Counted from the stretch's first letter, positions 18,228 through 28,581 are shown. The stretch: DNA of 64,000 nucleotides from an uncultured Lachnospiraceae bacterium (GCA_900548905.1 URMK01000007.1:1-64000), one strand, 5' to 3'. Notes: generated from the sequence alone by a model not told the origin. A program made the numbers and translations.

Positions 18228-18848
18228 ATGAACAAAACAAGGAAATGGATAACATACCTGGCAGCAGCCATGCTGCTGACCGTCATTATTCCCATAACGG
18301 CAGGTGCCTCCGATTCTGCCAGCGGCAACTCCGCCAGCGGGAATGCACCGGCTCCCACAAAGCCCAATATCGTGCAGATGAGCACAGGCACCAAACTGAA
18401 TTCCACCATACCTACCTATTTTTATGCGGATACCGTAAAGGGCCTCATCGTCCTTTCACCAGAGGGTATGGTAAAAACTGCGGCAGGCCTCACGGATGCC
18501 CAGATAAAAGGAGGCGCCTCCGTATATTTTAGCGTCACGGAAGGAAAAACCGGCCCCCAGGCCAAACAGGCCGTTCTCACCACGGCAGCTTTAAACGGCA
18601 GGAACCTTTTAGCCATGCTCGATATCCAGCTCACCCGGACCACAGCAGGGAAAACCACTGTCGTAAACCGCACCCAGGCCCCCGTGGTACTTACCATCGG
18701 CGTGCCCGACCAGTTCCAGGCCTGGAATAATTTCCAGGTAATCAGCATCGCGGATGGAAATATAGAAGTCCTTTCCGATCTGGATGTGGATCCCAGAACC
18801 GTGACGGTAGCCGCCACCAATTTCGGAGCCCTCGCCCTGGTCTACTGA
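18228..18848 (+). CDS. Secreted protein of unknown function
   Basis: A 206-residue protein starting at an ATG behind AAGGAGGAAG. The signal peptide ends near TAGASDSA. A small low-complexity linker (SASGNSASGNAPAP) follows, then a Val/Thr-rich, probably beta-sandwich domain with no cysteine and no anchor. It lies 65 bases after the membrane glycan gene in the same direction, so it may share its transcript. No family recognised. Confidence 0.6.
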   Translation: MNKTRKWITYLAAAMLLTVIIPITAGASDSASGNSASGNAPAPTKPNIVQMSTGTKLNSTIPTYFYADTVKGLIVLSPEGMVKTAAGLTDAQIKGGASVYFSVTEGKTGPQAKQAVLTTAALNGRNLLAMLDIQLTRTTAGKTTVVNRTQAPVVLTIGVPDQFQAWNNFQVISIADGNIEVLSDLDVDPRTVTVAATNFGALALVY

Positions 18849-18969
18849 TTTCGTACGTTACCGTTCAGCCTGCCCTGACACTTTTTCTTTTTTTCTATCG
18901 ACATCGAATGCATGTTCCTATATAATAAAGAACATGAGTTTACGGAAGTACTGAGATTGGAGAAGGAAA

Positions 18970-21306
18970 ATGAGCATTTACGATACCTTGAATGACAGGC
19001 AGCAGGAAGCTGTGTTCCATACGGATGGTCCTGTGCTGATCCTTGCCGGCGCGGGAAGCGGCAAGACCCGTGTGCTGACCCACCGGATCGCTTATCTGAT
19101 AGAACAGAAAAATATAAATCCCTGGAATATCCTGGCGATAACCTTTACCAATAAGGCGGCGGGAGAAATGCGGGAAAGAGTGGATGATATCGTCGGCTTC
19201 GGTTCGGAGAGCATATGGGTATCCACCTTTCATTCCACCTGTGTGGGGATTCTGCGCAGGTACATAGAAAGGCTGGGATTCGGGAATAATTTTACTATTT
19301 ATGATTCCGATGATTCCAAAAATATTATAAAGGACGTATGCAAACGTCTGGAAATCGATACCAAGCAGTATAAGGAACGCGCCCTGCTTTCTGCGGTTTC
19401 CTCGGCCAAAAACGATCTGATATCGCCCGCGGAATATGAACTGAAGGCCATGGGGGATTACGGCAGGCAGAAGGTAGCTTCCGTCTATAAGGAATACCAG
19501 GCGGTCCTGCGCAAGAATAACGCGCTTGATTTTGACGACCTGATCGGAATGACCGTGGAGCTGTTCCGTAGCTGCCCGGATGTGCTGGATTATTACCAGG
19601 AGCGTTTCCGGTTTATCATGGTGGATGAGTATCAGGATACCAACACCGCCCAATTTGAGCTGGTGCGCCTGCTGGCAGGCAAATACAGGAACCTTTGCGT
19701 GGTTGGGGACGACGATCAGTCCATTTATAAATTCCGGGGAGCCAACATCAGCAATATCCTGGATTTTGAAAAAGTATTCCCGGAAGCGCAGGTCATCAAG
19801 CTGGAGCAGAACTACCGTTCCACCCAGAATATCCTGGATGCGGCCAATACCGTAATCCGCAATAACGTGGAGCGTAAGGAAAAAGCCCTGTGGACCGACA
19901 AGGGAGAAGGAGAACTGATCCATTTCCGCCAGTTTGATACGGCCTATGAAGAGTCCGAGTTCATCGCAGACGAGATCGGGAAGAAGAAAAAATACGGCAA
20001 AGCGGAATACAAGGACTGTGCGGTTTTATACCGTACCAACGCCCAGTCCCGTATTCTGGAGGAACGCTTTATTATGGAAGGCATACCTTATGATGTGGTG
20101 GGAGGTGTGAATTTTTATGCCCGCCGCGAAATTAAGGATATACTGGCTTATCTGAAAACCATTGATAACGGCAGGGATGATCTGGCGGTAAAACGTATCA
20201 TAAATGTGCCCAGAAGAGGGATCGGTGCAACCACCATCCTCCGGGTACAGGAGTATGCCGATGCCAGGGGAATCAGTTTTTATGATGCCCTTCGGGAAGC
20301 CGATCAGATTATGAGCATCGGAAAAAGTGCCGTAAAGCTGAAGCCTTTTGTGACTATGATTCAAACCTTTCGAAGCAAGCTGGAATATTACAGCCTCGAG
20401 GAACTGATAAATGATGTGATGGAAACGACCGGATATGTGAAGGAACTGGAGGAATCCGATGACGAGGATGCCGAGGACCGGATCCGGAATATTGATGAAC
20501 TGGTGAGTAAGGTCGTGGCGTATGAAAGCAGCCACGATGAACCGACGCTCAGCGAATTTCTGGAAGAGGTTGCTCTGGTTGCCGATATTGACGGCGTAGA
20601 TGCGGAAGATAACCGGGTGCTGCTCATGACCATACATTCGGCAAAAGGGCTGGAATTCCCCCACGTATACCTGGCAGGTATGGAGGATGGCGTGTTTCCC
20701 AGCTATATGACCATTACCTCCGATGACCCTTCCGCGGTGGAAGAGGAGAGAAGGCTTGCTTATGTGGGAATAACCCGGGCAAAAGAGGATCTTACCATAA
20801 CCTGTGCAAGGCAGCGCATGCTGCGCGGAGAGACCCAGTATAATCCGGTGAGCCGTTTCGTACGGGAAGTACCGGACGGACTGCTGGACAATAAGCCGCC
20901 CGTATTCAAAAAGAAAGCGGATTTTGAGGATTTCAGGGAAACGCCTGAAAGCAAGGCAAGATTCCAGTCCGCCCCTTACGGGGGGAACTATGGCGGAGGC
21001 TCCCAGTCAGGTGACTGGAGGCCGAAAGCCGTGGTGAAGCCGAAGAGAACGGCACCGGAAAATAAGCCATTTATCGCCCAGGGACTGGGAAGCCTGTCCG
21101 GTGTGGACGGCTTGAACAAAGGAACCGGTGCCAAACAGGCGAGTCTGGAATACGGGGTGGGAGACAGGGTCCGCCATATTAAATACGGGGAAGGCGCCGT
21201 CCTGCGTATCGTGGACGGTCCCAGGGATTATCAGGTTACCGTTGATTTTGATAATGCCGGACAGAAGATCATGTACGCGGCCTTTGCAAAATTAAAAAAG
21301 ATTTAA
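18970..21306 (+). CDS. pcrA: ATP-dependent DNA helicase PcrA (UvrD/Rep family)
   Basis: A 778-residue superfamily-1 helicase with all motifs in order: Walker A GAGSGKT (about residue 27), TFTNKAAGEM, DEYQDTN, VGDDDQSIYKFRGA, LEQNYRST, MTIHSAKGLEFPHVYLAGMEDG and RRLAYVGITRAKE. After a Gly/Lys-rich linker, the C-terminal tail has the Tudor-like YGVGDRVRHIKYGEGAV module that binds RNA polymerase in PcrA. The role is nucleotide-excision repair, transcription-conflict resolution and rolling-circle replication. It is preceded by AGAAGGA. Confidence 0.95.
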   Translation: MSIYDTLNDRQQEAVFHTDGPVLILAGAGSGKTRVLTHRIAYLIEQKNINPWNILAITFTNKAAGEMRERVDDIVGFGSESIWVSTFHSTCVGILRRYIERLGFGNNFTIYDSDDSKNIIKDVCKRLEIDTKQYKERALLSAVSSAKNDLISPAEYELKAMGDYGRQKVASVYKEYQAVLRKNNALDFDDLIGMTVELFRSCPDVLDYYQERFRFIMVDEYQDTNTAQFELVRLLAGKYRNLCVVGDDDQSIYKFRGANISNILDFEKVFPEAQVIKLEQNYRSTQNILDAANTVIRNNVERKEKALWTDKGEGELIHFRQFDTAYEESEFIADEIGKKKKYGKAEYKDCAVLYRTNAQSRILEERFIMEGIPYDVVGGVNFYARREIKDILAYLKTIDNGRDDLAVKRIINVPRRGIGATTILRVQEYADARGISFYDALREADQIMSIGKSAVKLKPFVTMIQTFRSKLEYYSLEELINDVMETTGYVKELEESDDEDAEDRIRNIDELVSKVVAYESSHDEPTLSEFLEEVALVADIDGVDAEDNRVLLMTIHSAKGLEFPHVYLAGMEDGVFPSYMTITSDDPSAVEEERRLAYVGITRAKEDLTITCARQRMLRGETQYNPVSRFVREVPDGLLDNKPPVFKKKADFEDFRETPESKARFQSAPYGGNYGGGSQSGDWRPKAVVKPKRTAPENKPFIAQGLGSLSGVDGLNKGTGAKQASLEYGVGDRVRHIKYGEGAVLRIVDGPRDYQVTVDFDNAGQKIMYAAFAKLKKI

Positions 21307-21440
21307 ACGGCTGGGTGTTATTTCCTGAATTGTAAATTCATAGTAATTTCATGAAAAATTTATAGTAAAGCTTTGTAAAAAGTGGTATGATAAGAACAGT
21401 ATTTAAGCATACTAGTAGCAGGGAAGAAAGGATGGTTTGC

Positions 21441-21761
21441 ATGGGAAAGCTGGATGAGGTATTGGAAATGATGAAAGTAAACGAACTCCTTGGCAAAAAA
21501 GAAGAAAAGAAAGACAACGGAAATACAGTACTCTGGATTCTTGCAATAATCGGTGCAATTGCAGCAGTAGCAGGAATTGCTTATGCGGTGTACCGTTATC
21601 TTACGCCTGACTATCTGGAAGATTTTGATGACGATTTCGATGATGATTTCGACGATGAATTCTTTGAAGATGAAGAGGATGAAGGCGCCGATACAACAGA
21701 AGATACAGCCAAGGCATCCGATGATGATGAGTCATCCGATGATGAAACAAGTGAAGAATAA
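21441..21761 (+). CDS. Small membrane protein with acidic repeat tail
   Basis: A protein of about 106 residues from the ATG at 21441 (AAAGGATGG site). It has an amphipathic start, one membrane segment (VLWILAIIGAIAAVAGIAYAVY), then a very acidic tail built from DDF(D) repeats and Glu/Asp/Ser clusters. It stands alone between pcrA and rlmD and ends at a strong terminator. Similar short proteins occur widely in Lachnospiraceae without known function. The tail could bind cations or basic partners; this is inference. Confidence 0.7.
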   Translation: MGKLDEVLEMMKVNELLGKKEEKKDNGNTVLWILAIIGAIAAVAGIAYAVYRYLTPDYLEDFDDDFDDDFDDEFFEDEEDEGADTTEDTAKASDDDESSDDETSEE

Positions 21762-21776
21762 AAGTATCAACAGGAG

Positions 21777-21804
21777 ACGGGATGCTGAGGCATCCCGTTT
21801 TTTC
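21777..21804 (+). terminator. Rho-independent terminator
   Basis: ACGGGATGC/GCATCCCGT with loop TGAG is followed by six T residues, 16 bases after the acidic-protein stop. Confidence 0.92.
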
Positions 21805-21828
21805 GGGTTTCATAGATGAGAGGACGAT

Positions 21829-23271
21829 ATGAAAAAAGGACAGATCAGAGAAGGAATTGTGATTGATGTAAAGTTTCCGAATAAAGGAATCGTGAAGCTG
21901 CTGCCGGCCGCCGGCGAGGAGCCGGAGAAGCCGGCCAAAGAAGTCGCTGCAGACATACCGACAGAGGAACGGGAAGAATACTGTACAATAAAAAACGTGC
22001 TGCCCGGACAGCGGCTTTCCCTCATGATAACGAAGGTCAGGAAAGGAAAGGGAGAAGGCCGTGTGCTGCAGGTGCTTGCCCCTTCACCTGATGAGGTACA
22101 GGCATCCTGCCCCCACTTCGGAACCTGCGGGGGCTGTACATACCTGTCCCTTCCCTACGAAAAACAGCTCGGCCTGAAGGAAAAACAGGTGAAGGAACTG
22201 CTGGACAGCGTGCTTTGCAGCCAGGAGCAGCCCTGGGAATGGGAACCCATTAAAGCCAGCCCAGTACGGCTGGGATACCGGAACAAAATGGAATTTTCCT
22301 TCGGCGATGAAGTGAAGGACGGCCCCCTCGCTTTGGGAATGCATAAGAGGGGGAGTTTTTATGATATTGTGTCCGTTAAGGAATGCCGGATCGTGGACGG
22401 CGATTACCGGCAGATACTGCAGGGGACGCTGGGTTTTTTTACGGAACAAAAGGCTTCTTATTTCCACCGCCTTACCCATGTGGGGTATCTGCGGCATTTG
22501 CTGGTGAGGAAGGCTTCCCATACGGGGGAAATCCTGATAGCTCTTGTGACAACCACACAGGAGGAAAGGGATCTTCTTCCGTTCCGGGACATGCTTCTGG
22601 CGCTTCCGCTGCAGGGGAAAATTGCGGGGATCCTCCACATAGAAAATGATTCCGTTGCGGATGTGGTGAAGAGTGACAGGACTACTATCCTGCATGGGCA
22701 GGACTTTTTTTATGAGGAGCTGCTGGGACTGAAGTTCAAGGTTTCCGTATTCTCTTTTTTCCAGACAAACAGCTATGGGGCACAGGTGCTGTACCAGACG
22801 GCCCGGGAGTATATCGGCAGGCTGGATAAAGAGGACTGTGTGGTTTATGACCTGTACAGCGGTACCGGAACCATCGCCCAGCTGATGGCGCCTGTGGCAG
22901 GAAAGGTGATAGGCGTGGAGATCGTGGAGGAAGCGGTGGAAGCGGCGAAGAAGAATGCCGGGCTGAACGGACTTTCCAACTGTGAGTTTATTGCGGGTGA
23001 CGTGCTGAAGGTTCTGGACGACATTGAGGAAAAGCCGGACTTTATCATACTCGATCCGCCCAGGGACGGCATTCATCCCAGGGCGCTTCAGAAGATTATT
23101 ACGTACGGGGTGGACAGGATGGTGTATATATCCTGTAAGCCTACCAGCCTGGTTAGGGATTTGGAGGTACTGCTCGGTAACGGGTATGTGGTGGAGAAGG
23201 CGGTTGCGGTAGATCAGTTTCCGTGGACGACGGGGATTGAAACAATATGTCTCTTGAGCAGGAGAAAATGA
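21829..23271 (+). CDS. rlmD: 23S rRNA (uracil-5-)-methyltransferase RlmD-type
   Basis: A 480-residue TrmA/RumA-family enzyme. An N-terminal TRAM domain (KKGQIREGIVIDVKFPNKG) is interrupted by a Pro/Glu insert at about 25-45. Fe-S cluster cysteines lie in CPHFGTCGGCTY. FFQTNSYGAQ and DLYSGTGTIAQ form the S-adenosylmethionine site, followed by LDPPRDGIHP. The catalytic Cys is in YISCKPTSL. It would methylate U1939-type positions of 23S rRNA. Clostridia often have several paralogues, so the exact target base is not certain. Confidence 0.88.
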   Translation: MKKGQIREGIVIDVKFPNKGIVKLLPAAGEEPEKPAKEVAADIPTEEREEYCTIKNVLPGQRLSLMITKVRKGKGEGRVLQVLAPSPDEVQASCPHFGTCGGCTYLSLPYEKQLGLKEKQVKELLDSVLCSQEQPWEWEPIKASPVRLGYRNKMEFSFGDEVKDGPLALGMHKRGSFYDIVSVKECRIVDGDYRQILQGTLGFFTEQKASYFHRLTHVGYLRHLLVRKASHTGEILIALVTTTQEERDLLPFRDMLLALPLQGKIAGILHIENDSVADVVKSDRTTILHGQDFFYEELLGLKFKVSVFSFFQTNSYGAQVLYQTAREYIGRLDKEDCVVYDLYSGTGTIAQLMAPVAGKVIGVEIVEEAVEAAKKNAGLNGLSNCEFIAGDVLKVLDDIEEKPDFIILDPPRDGIHPRALQKIITYGVDRMVYISCKPTSLVRDLEVLLGNGYVVEKAVAVDQFPWTTGIETICLLSRRK

Positions 23272-23445
23272 AAACCGGAACAGGTTTGATTCTGAAAAAT
23301 GTTGTAGGTAGGAACATGGGGATGCCTGGTGGTATGCTATAGATGGAAGTATAAGAAGAGGAAAGCGAATGAATAACAGCTAAATGACTTTGAAATACTC
23401 TAAGCTGGTATACCACAGAATTATTTAGGAAAAGGAGGCGTCAAA

Positions 23446-24270
23446 ATGTGTACAAGTTTTGCAGTATACGGCCAGGATAGAACTGTTTACGGCATGAATT
23501 TCGATGCGGAGGAAATTGATTTAAAACTAAGGGTAATTGGTAATCATGATAGGAACATATTTTACTTTTCAGGCTTAATGAATAACAGATACAGGGATAT
23601 CGCCGGCTGTAACAGCGATGGCCTTTTTATCTGTAACCAGGCAGTGGAATATAGTCCGGATTTTAAGTCAAGTTGTGATGAAAATGATTGGTTTGCTTTT
23701 GATATTTTTGATGAGGCGTTGAAGAAAACGAGAAGAACGTCTGAATTTTTTGAATATCTTAATAAAAGAGTGATCTCTTATCCTGTAAATCCATTGTTCC
23801 CCCATTTAGGGCTGCATACGATGATCGCTGATAAAACCGGTGATGCATGTATTCTGGAAGAAGGAAATAATACAAATATAATAAGTCCTTGCCAAAATGA
23901 TTTTATTATAATGACTAATTTTCCTAATGGGGATTTCAGGGCAGCAGATTATAAGAAAGTACACGGTATAGGTGCTGATAGATATATCTGTGCCTATGAA
24001 TATATTTATAATACGATTCATAACTTTGGGACAATGGAAGCCTTTGAAGTTTTAAGAAAAACCGGACAGGAGAATACGCTGTGTTCTATAGTATATGATC
24101 CATTTGCAAATGAGATTTATATCAGTTTTAAGAAAGATAGAAGCAAAAGATGGAAAATTTCTATTATGGACAAAACAATAGAATCGCTGGATGGCTTTTT
24201 GGGCAATCATAAAATACAATTTACAAATGGAGAAATAGTAGTGAAGGATCTTCTCAGCTTATATAAGTGA
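23446..24270 (+). CDS. Ntn-hydrolase (linear amide C-N hydrolase/choloylglycine-like)
   Basis: A 274-residue protein beginning MCTSFAVYGQDRTVYGMNFD. The Cys at position 2, exposed after Met removal, is the nucleophile of Ntn hydrolases. The YGMNFD block corresponds to the R/N-x-D stretch after strand 2 in penicillin-V-acylase and bile-salt-hydrolase relatives, and GLHTMIADKTGDACILE matches the central strands. It lacks the Arg18 typical of true bile-salt hydrolases, so the substrate is open. The gene is more AT-rich than its neighbours. It has a GGAGG site and its own terminator. Confidence 0.7.
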   Translation: MCTSFAVYGQDRTVYGMNFDAEEIDLKLRVIGNHDRNIFYFSGLMNNRYRDIAGCNSDGLFICNQAVEYSPDFKSSCDENDWFAFDIFDEALKKTRRTSEFFEYLNKRVISYPVNPLFPHLGLHTMIADKTGDACILEEGNNTNIISPCQNDFIIMTNFPNGDFRAADYKKVHGIGADRYICAYEYIYNTIHNFGTMEAFEVLRKTGQENTLCSIVYDPFANEIYISFKKDRSKRWKISIMDKTIESLDGFLGNHKIQFTNGEIVVKDLLSLYK

Positions 24271-24338
24271 CATAGATGGAAAGGAAGAAGAACCATTTGT
24301 AAGACAGGCCTGACGATTGCGAAAGACCGAAATAAAGG

Positions 24339-24369
24339 AGTGGCTATGTGGCTTACATAGTCACTTTTT
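24339..24369 (+). terminator. Rho-independent terminator
   Basis: AGTGGCTATGT pairs with ACATAGTCACT (one G-U) around GGCTT and ends in five T residues, 70 bases after the Ntn-hydrolase stop. Confidence 0.85.
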
Positions 24370-24420
24370 GTTTGGGTATAATAAGGTTATATCTTTAGGT
24401 AAGTTAGGAGGTGATGCCCT

Positions 24421-26568
24421 ATGACAACTAGTAAGAAACCCAATAGATTAATCCATGAAAAAAGTCCTTATCTGCTTCAGCACGCCTATAATCCGGTTGA
24501 TTGGCAGCCTTGGTGTGAACAGGCATTTTTAAAAGCAAAAGCGGAAGATAAGCCTATTTTCTTATCTATTGGGTATTCCTGACGTTGGTTATAGAAATCT
24601 TGCTGCCATTGGTGCCACGTGATGGAGCGGGAATCCTTTGAAAATGATGTGATAGCGGAGATTTTGAACCGGGAATATGTATGTATCAAGGTGGATCGGG
24701 AAGAGCGGCCGGATGTGGATTCGGTATATATGGCGGTTTGCCAGGCCATGACCGGACAGGGAGGATGGCCGCTGACAATTATCATGACACCTGCGTGCAG
24801 GCCCTTTTTTGCGGGAACCTATTTTCCTCCCACGGCGCGTTATGGCAGTGCGGGGCTGAAAGAATTGCTGACAGCGGCGGCCATGCAATGGAAGGCGGAA
24901 AAAGACAGACTTCTGGACAGTGCCGAACAGATAGAGGCGTTTGTAAAAGAACAGGTCCATACGGAAGCGGCAGCTGAGCCGGGGATGGCTCTTGCACATC
25001 TGGCGTACCGGCAGTTTGCGGGCAGCTTCGATAACAAATATGGCGGGTTCGGCGGTGCCCCGAAGTTTCCCACCCCTCATAACCTGCTGTTCCTGATGGC
25101 TTATGGGGTAAAAGAGGGCTGCCGGGAAGCGATAGAAATGGCGGAAACCACTCTGGTGCAGATGTACCGGGGCGGGATATTTGATCATATAGGCGGCGGC
25201 TTTTCCAGATACTCCACGGATGAGTTATGGCTGGTACCGCATTTTGAGAAAATGCTGTATGATAATGCCCTGCTTGTTCTGGCTTATCTGGAAGCGTACA
25301 ACCTGACCGGCCGGAAGCTGTATGGTTGTATTGCGGATAAAATACTTGCCTATGTGGAACGGGAGCTTACCGATAAACAGGGCGGTTTCTACTGCGGCCA
25401 GGATGCGGACAGTGACGGGGTGGAAGGAAAATATTATGTGTTTACCCGGGAAGAAATAAAAACGGTTCTGGGAGAGTGCGCAGGGGAAGCGTTTTGTGCA
25501 CGGTACGGGATTACCGGGGAAGGTAATTTTGAGGGAAAAAGCATACCGAACCTGTTGGATAATGAAAACTATGAAGCGGTTAGTGAGGAACGGGACAACG
25601 GCGGCAGAGACAACATGGGCGGCAGAGTCTGCGGCGGTAGTTGCGGCAGTACCGGCAGCCGGGAAAAGGAGAGCTGTGATCAGCTGTATGAATACCGCAT
25701 CAGGCGGACGCAGCTTCATAAGGATGATAAAATCCTTGTTTCCTGGAACGGCTGGATGATCTGCGCCTTCGCAAAGGCCGGGGCTGTGCTTGGTGATGAC
25801 AGATATATTGCGCAGGCGATCCGGGCCGAAACCTTTATCAGGCAATCCCTTATGAAGGACGGACACCTGCTGGTACGTTACCGGGACGGTGATGCGGCCG
25901 GGGAGGGAAAGCTTGAGGATTATGCCTGCTATGCCCTCGCATTGACGGAGCTTTACCGCGTGACCTTTCAGACGGATTATATAGAGCGGGCGGCCGGGTG
26001 CATGGAGGTCATGCTTGCACAATTTTGGGACCGGGAGCACGGGGGCTTCTATCTGTACGGCAAAGAGGGAGAACAGCTTATTTTGCGCACAAAGGAGACC
26101 TATGACGGTCCGATGCCGTCGGGGAACTCCGCAGCGGCCCGGGTGCTGCAGCAGCTGGCGCAGTTAACCGGTGAGAAAAAATGGCAGGAGGCGCTGGAAA
26201 AACAACTGCATTTTCTGGCCGGAGTTATGGCCGGATATCCTTCCGGGCATAGCTATGCCCTCTTAACTATGATGGAGGAGCTGTATCCTGCGAAAGAACT
26301 TTCCTGTTCGCTTTCGCCGGCCTCCGATACGAAGGAGCGGAAAAAACTGCTGGCACAGCTGGGATATCTGGCGGAAACCGTACCCGGCCTGTGTGTCATC
26401 GTAAAAACAGAGGAAAATGAACAGGCGCTGGGAAGGCTGGCGCCTTATACCAAAGAGTATCCGATACCTGTGACAGGTGAACAGTTTTACCTTTGTACCG
26501 GCCATCAATGTATGCCGCCGGTACGGGAGCTTGGGCAGGTGCTTGCGATGCTGGAGGAGGGGAAATAG
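24421..26568 (+). pseudogene. DUF255/YyaL thioredoxin-domain protein, interrupted by two stops
   Basis: A strong start (GGAGGTGATG site, ATG at 24421) opens with NRLIHEKSPYLLQHAYNPVDW, the standard start of this family (YyaL, SSP411/spermatogenesis-associated 20). At the active-site strand, FLSIGYS is followed by about seven extra codons including TGA (24580) and TAG (24592). The same frame then resumes with CCHWCHVMERESF and continues intact to 26568: IKVDREERPDVDSVYM, GGWPLTIIMTP, FFAGTYFPP, then the alpha/alpha barrel with HFEKMLYDNA. The normal family text is GYSTCHWCHVM, so 21 bases are inserted in frame. A Cys-containing Gly-rich insert lies near 25590-25680. An internal start at 24619 would leave a protein lacking the CxxC site. 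Confidence 0.8.
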
Positions 26569-26582
26569 GTTAAAGGGGGCCG

Positions 26583-28325
26583 TCATCTGCTGGGAAGCCT
26601 GGGGAAAGGAGCAGAAATGGAATACGGGTTTGTGCCATCCGTGGATCTGCCTAACTTAAATTCCGAAACCAGATCCTTGAGCACCTGCGCCTGCGCGGAC
26701 AATTCTTCACTGGCAGCAGCGCTTTCCTCGGAAGTGGCAGTATTGTTCTGCACTACGCTGGAGATCTGTTCTATTCCCTGCTTTGCCTGGGAAATAGAAA
26801 ACACCTGCTGTCTGGCGGCGTCTGCAATGCCGTCCACGGTGGAAGCGGCGGCCTGCGTGTTTTGAACGACCAGCAGAAGGGAATGGGCGGTTTGGCCGGC
26901 TATGCCGATTCCCTTTTGTACGGCCTGCAGGGAACCTTCGATGAGCGCGGCGGTTTCTTTGGAGGCCTTTGCTGATTTGCCGGCCAGGCTGCGGACTTCA
27001 TTAGCCACGACGGAAAATCCCTGTGCGGCGGTACCGGCACGGGCGGCTTCCACAGAAGCGTTCAAAGAGAGTATGTTCGTTTGCAGGGCAATGTCTTCTA
27101 TTACTTTAATAATTCTTTTGATTTCGGAGGATTTATGGTTAATGTCGTCCATTGCCGCAACCATATCCTCCATTTGTTTCTTGCAGTCCGCAACAGAACT
27201 TCCGGCCTGTATGGTCTGCTCACGGGCTTCTTCGGCATTGGCGGCGGTTATTTTCATTTGAGCCGATATGTCGGTTACGAAAGAAGCCAGTTCCTCTACG
27301 GAGCAGGCCTGTTCCGTGGCACCCTGGGCAATCGCCTGTGAGCCGGCGGAAATCTGTGTTCCCTCATCCGCAACTTGATCGGCGGCATTATTTATCCGTT
27401 GGAGGGTTCTGTTCAGATTAAGGGTGAGGCTCTGTACGGAAGCCAGAAGTTCCCCGTAGTTCCCTTTATAAGCCTCCGGTGTGTGTGAGCTGACAGTGAA
27501 GTCTCCCTTTGACAGTTCACCAAGTACATAGGCTATATCAAATATAATTTTCTTTTGTGAGTCAATTAAACTGCGGATATTATCGGACAGGATGCCCAGT
27601 TCATCCTTTGATGAATAATTGACCTGTGCCGCTTCCAATTCCCCGTCCGCCAGCTTCAGGGTTGCTTTTTCTATTTCATTTATCGGCCGGCGGACTGTAT
27701 TTGAGATAAAAAGACCGATAATCCATGCGAATAGGAGGCTTAATACGATAATCACGGAAACAATGACAATTGCCATTTCCTGTGCGTACTTGCCCTGTTG
27801 GACCATCTTTAGGGCGTTCTGTCCTGCAATGTCGGCAATCGTCTGCAGCTGCACCGTCATTTTATTTAAAAGCGGAACATAGGCAAGATTCATGACCTCA
27901 AAGGCTTTCTCTTTATCACCTGCCAATGTCAGTTCAAATACCTGGTCACGATAAACGATTGCTTCTTTTAAGATAGCTTCCGCTTCCTCCACCAGTGCGA
28001 TGTCACCTTTAAAAACGCTATGTATGACAGGAAAAGCCGCACGCATCGAAGCAAGGCTGTCACCGGCTGTTTCAATCATTTCTGCCGTAATTTCCGGGTC
28101 AGTTTCCAGAATAGCTCCTAAAAGATCCCCTCTTGCGCTCTGCATCTCTCTCTGTGCGGCGGCCACATTGACGGTTACTGTGTAATTATTATCATAGAAG
28201 CTGGTCAGGTTGTCCCCAATTCGATCTAATAATACAAGGGCGGCGATGCTTGCGAACAGGCAAAGAAAAATTATAACTCCATACGATAATAACAGCCTCG
28301 TTCTTATTCTTATGTTTTTAATCAT
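26583..28325 (-). CDS. Methyl-accepting chemotaxis protein
   Basis: A 580-residue chemoreceptor. The first membrane helix is at about 12-34, then a four-helix-bundle sensor of about 155 residues, a second membrane helix at about 190-212 and a HAMP domain. The long cytoplasmic coiled coil has the conserved hairpin EVRSLAGKSAKASKETAALI flanked by methylation-type segments. The expected partners are CheW/CheA, none of which is in the window. It diverges from the GntR-like gene, so the two may share control, and it could feed the same behaviour as the sensory cluster beyond. Confidence 0.92.
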   Translation of the reverse strand: MIKNIRIRTRLLLSYGVIIFLCLFASIAALVLLDRIGDNLTSFYDNNYTVTVNVAAAQREMQSARGDLLGAILETDPEITAEMIETAGDSLASMRAAFPVIHSVFKGDIALVEEAEAILKEAIVYRDQVFELTLAGDKEKAFEVMNLAYVPLLNKMTVQLQTIADIAGQNALKMVQQGKYAQEMAIVIVSVIIVLSLLFAWIIGLFISNTVRRPINEIEKATLKLADGELEAAQVNYSSKDELGILSDNIRSLIDSQKKIIFDIAYVLGELSKGDFTVSSHTPEAYKGNYGELLASVQSLTLNLNRTLQRINNAADQVADEGTQISAGSQAIAQGATEQACSVEELASFVTDISAQMKITAANAEEAREQTIQAGSSVADCKKQMEDMVAAMDDINHKSSEIKRIIKVIEDIALQTNILSLNASVEAARAGTAAQGFSVVANEVRSLAGKSAKASKETAALIEGSLQAVQKGIGIAGQTAHSLLLVVQNTQAAASTVDGIADAARQQVFSISQAKQGIEQISSVVQNNTATSEESAAASEELSAQAQVLKDLVSEFKLGRSTDGTNPYSISAPFPRLPSR

Positions 28326-28467
28326 TTATTATGTCCTTTCCGCAGTAAACGGCGAGAGATATAGGGATAATATAAACAGGAGCCTACATAGGAACGGCAG
28401 ATATAAAGCCGGCTTGTCTTGCTGGGACGGAATAACAATTAAAACATATTATATAACCGAACTACCA

Positions 28468-28494
28468 TGACTATATACACCTTGTCTATATACA
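28468..28494. repeat. Tandem 12-mers in the divergent region
   Basis: TGACTATATACA (28468-28479) and TGTCTATATACA (28483-28494) are direct repeats 15 bases apart in the 317-base gap between the chemoreceptor and the GntR-like gene. The spacing suggests two half-turn-offset protein sites or a duplicated -10-like element. Confidence 0.5.
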
Positions 28495-28581
28495 TATTAA
28501 GTATAACAAAATATTTCCGGTTCCGCAACCAAAGATGAGCAGAAGATGAGCGGAAGTTTTTAAAAAATATGGTAATCTCCA

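Noticed and set aside
24580..24594. Selenocysteine or pyrrolysine decoding of the TGA/TAG in the DUF255 gene
   Set aside because: Two different stops within five codons in an insert absent from the family pattern, and no convincing selenocysteine-insertion hairpin seen.
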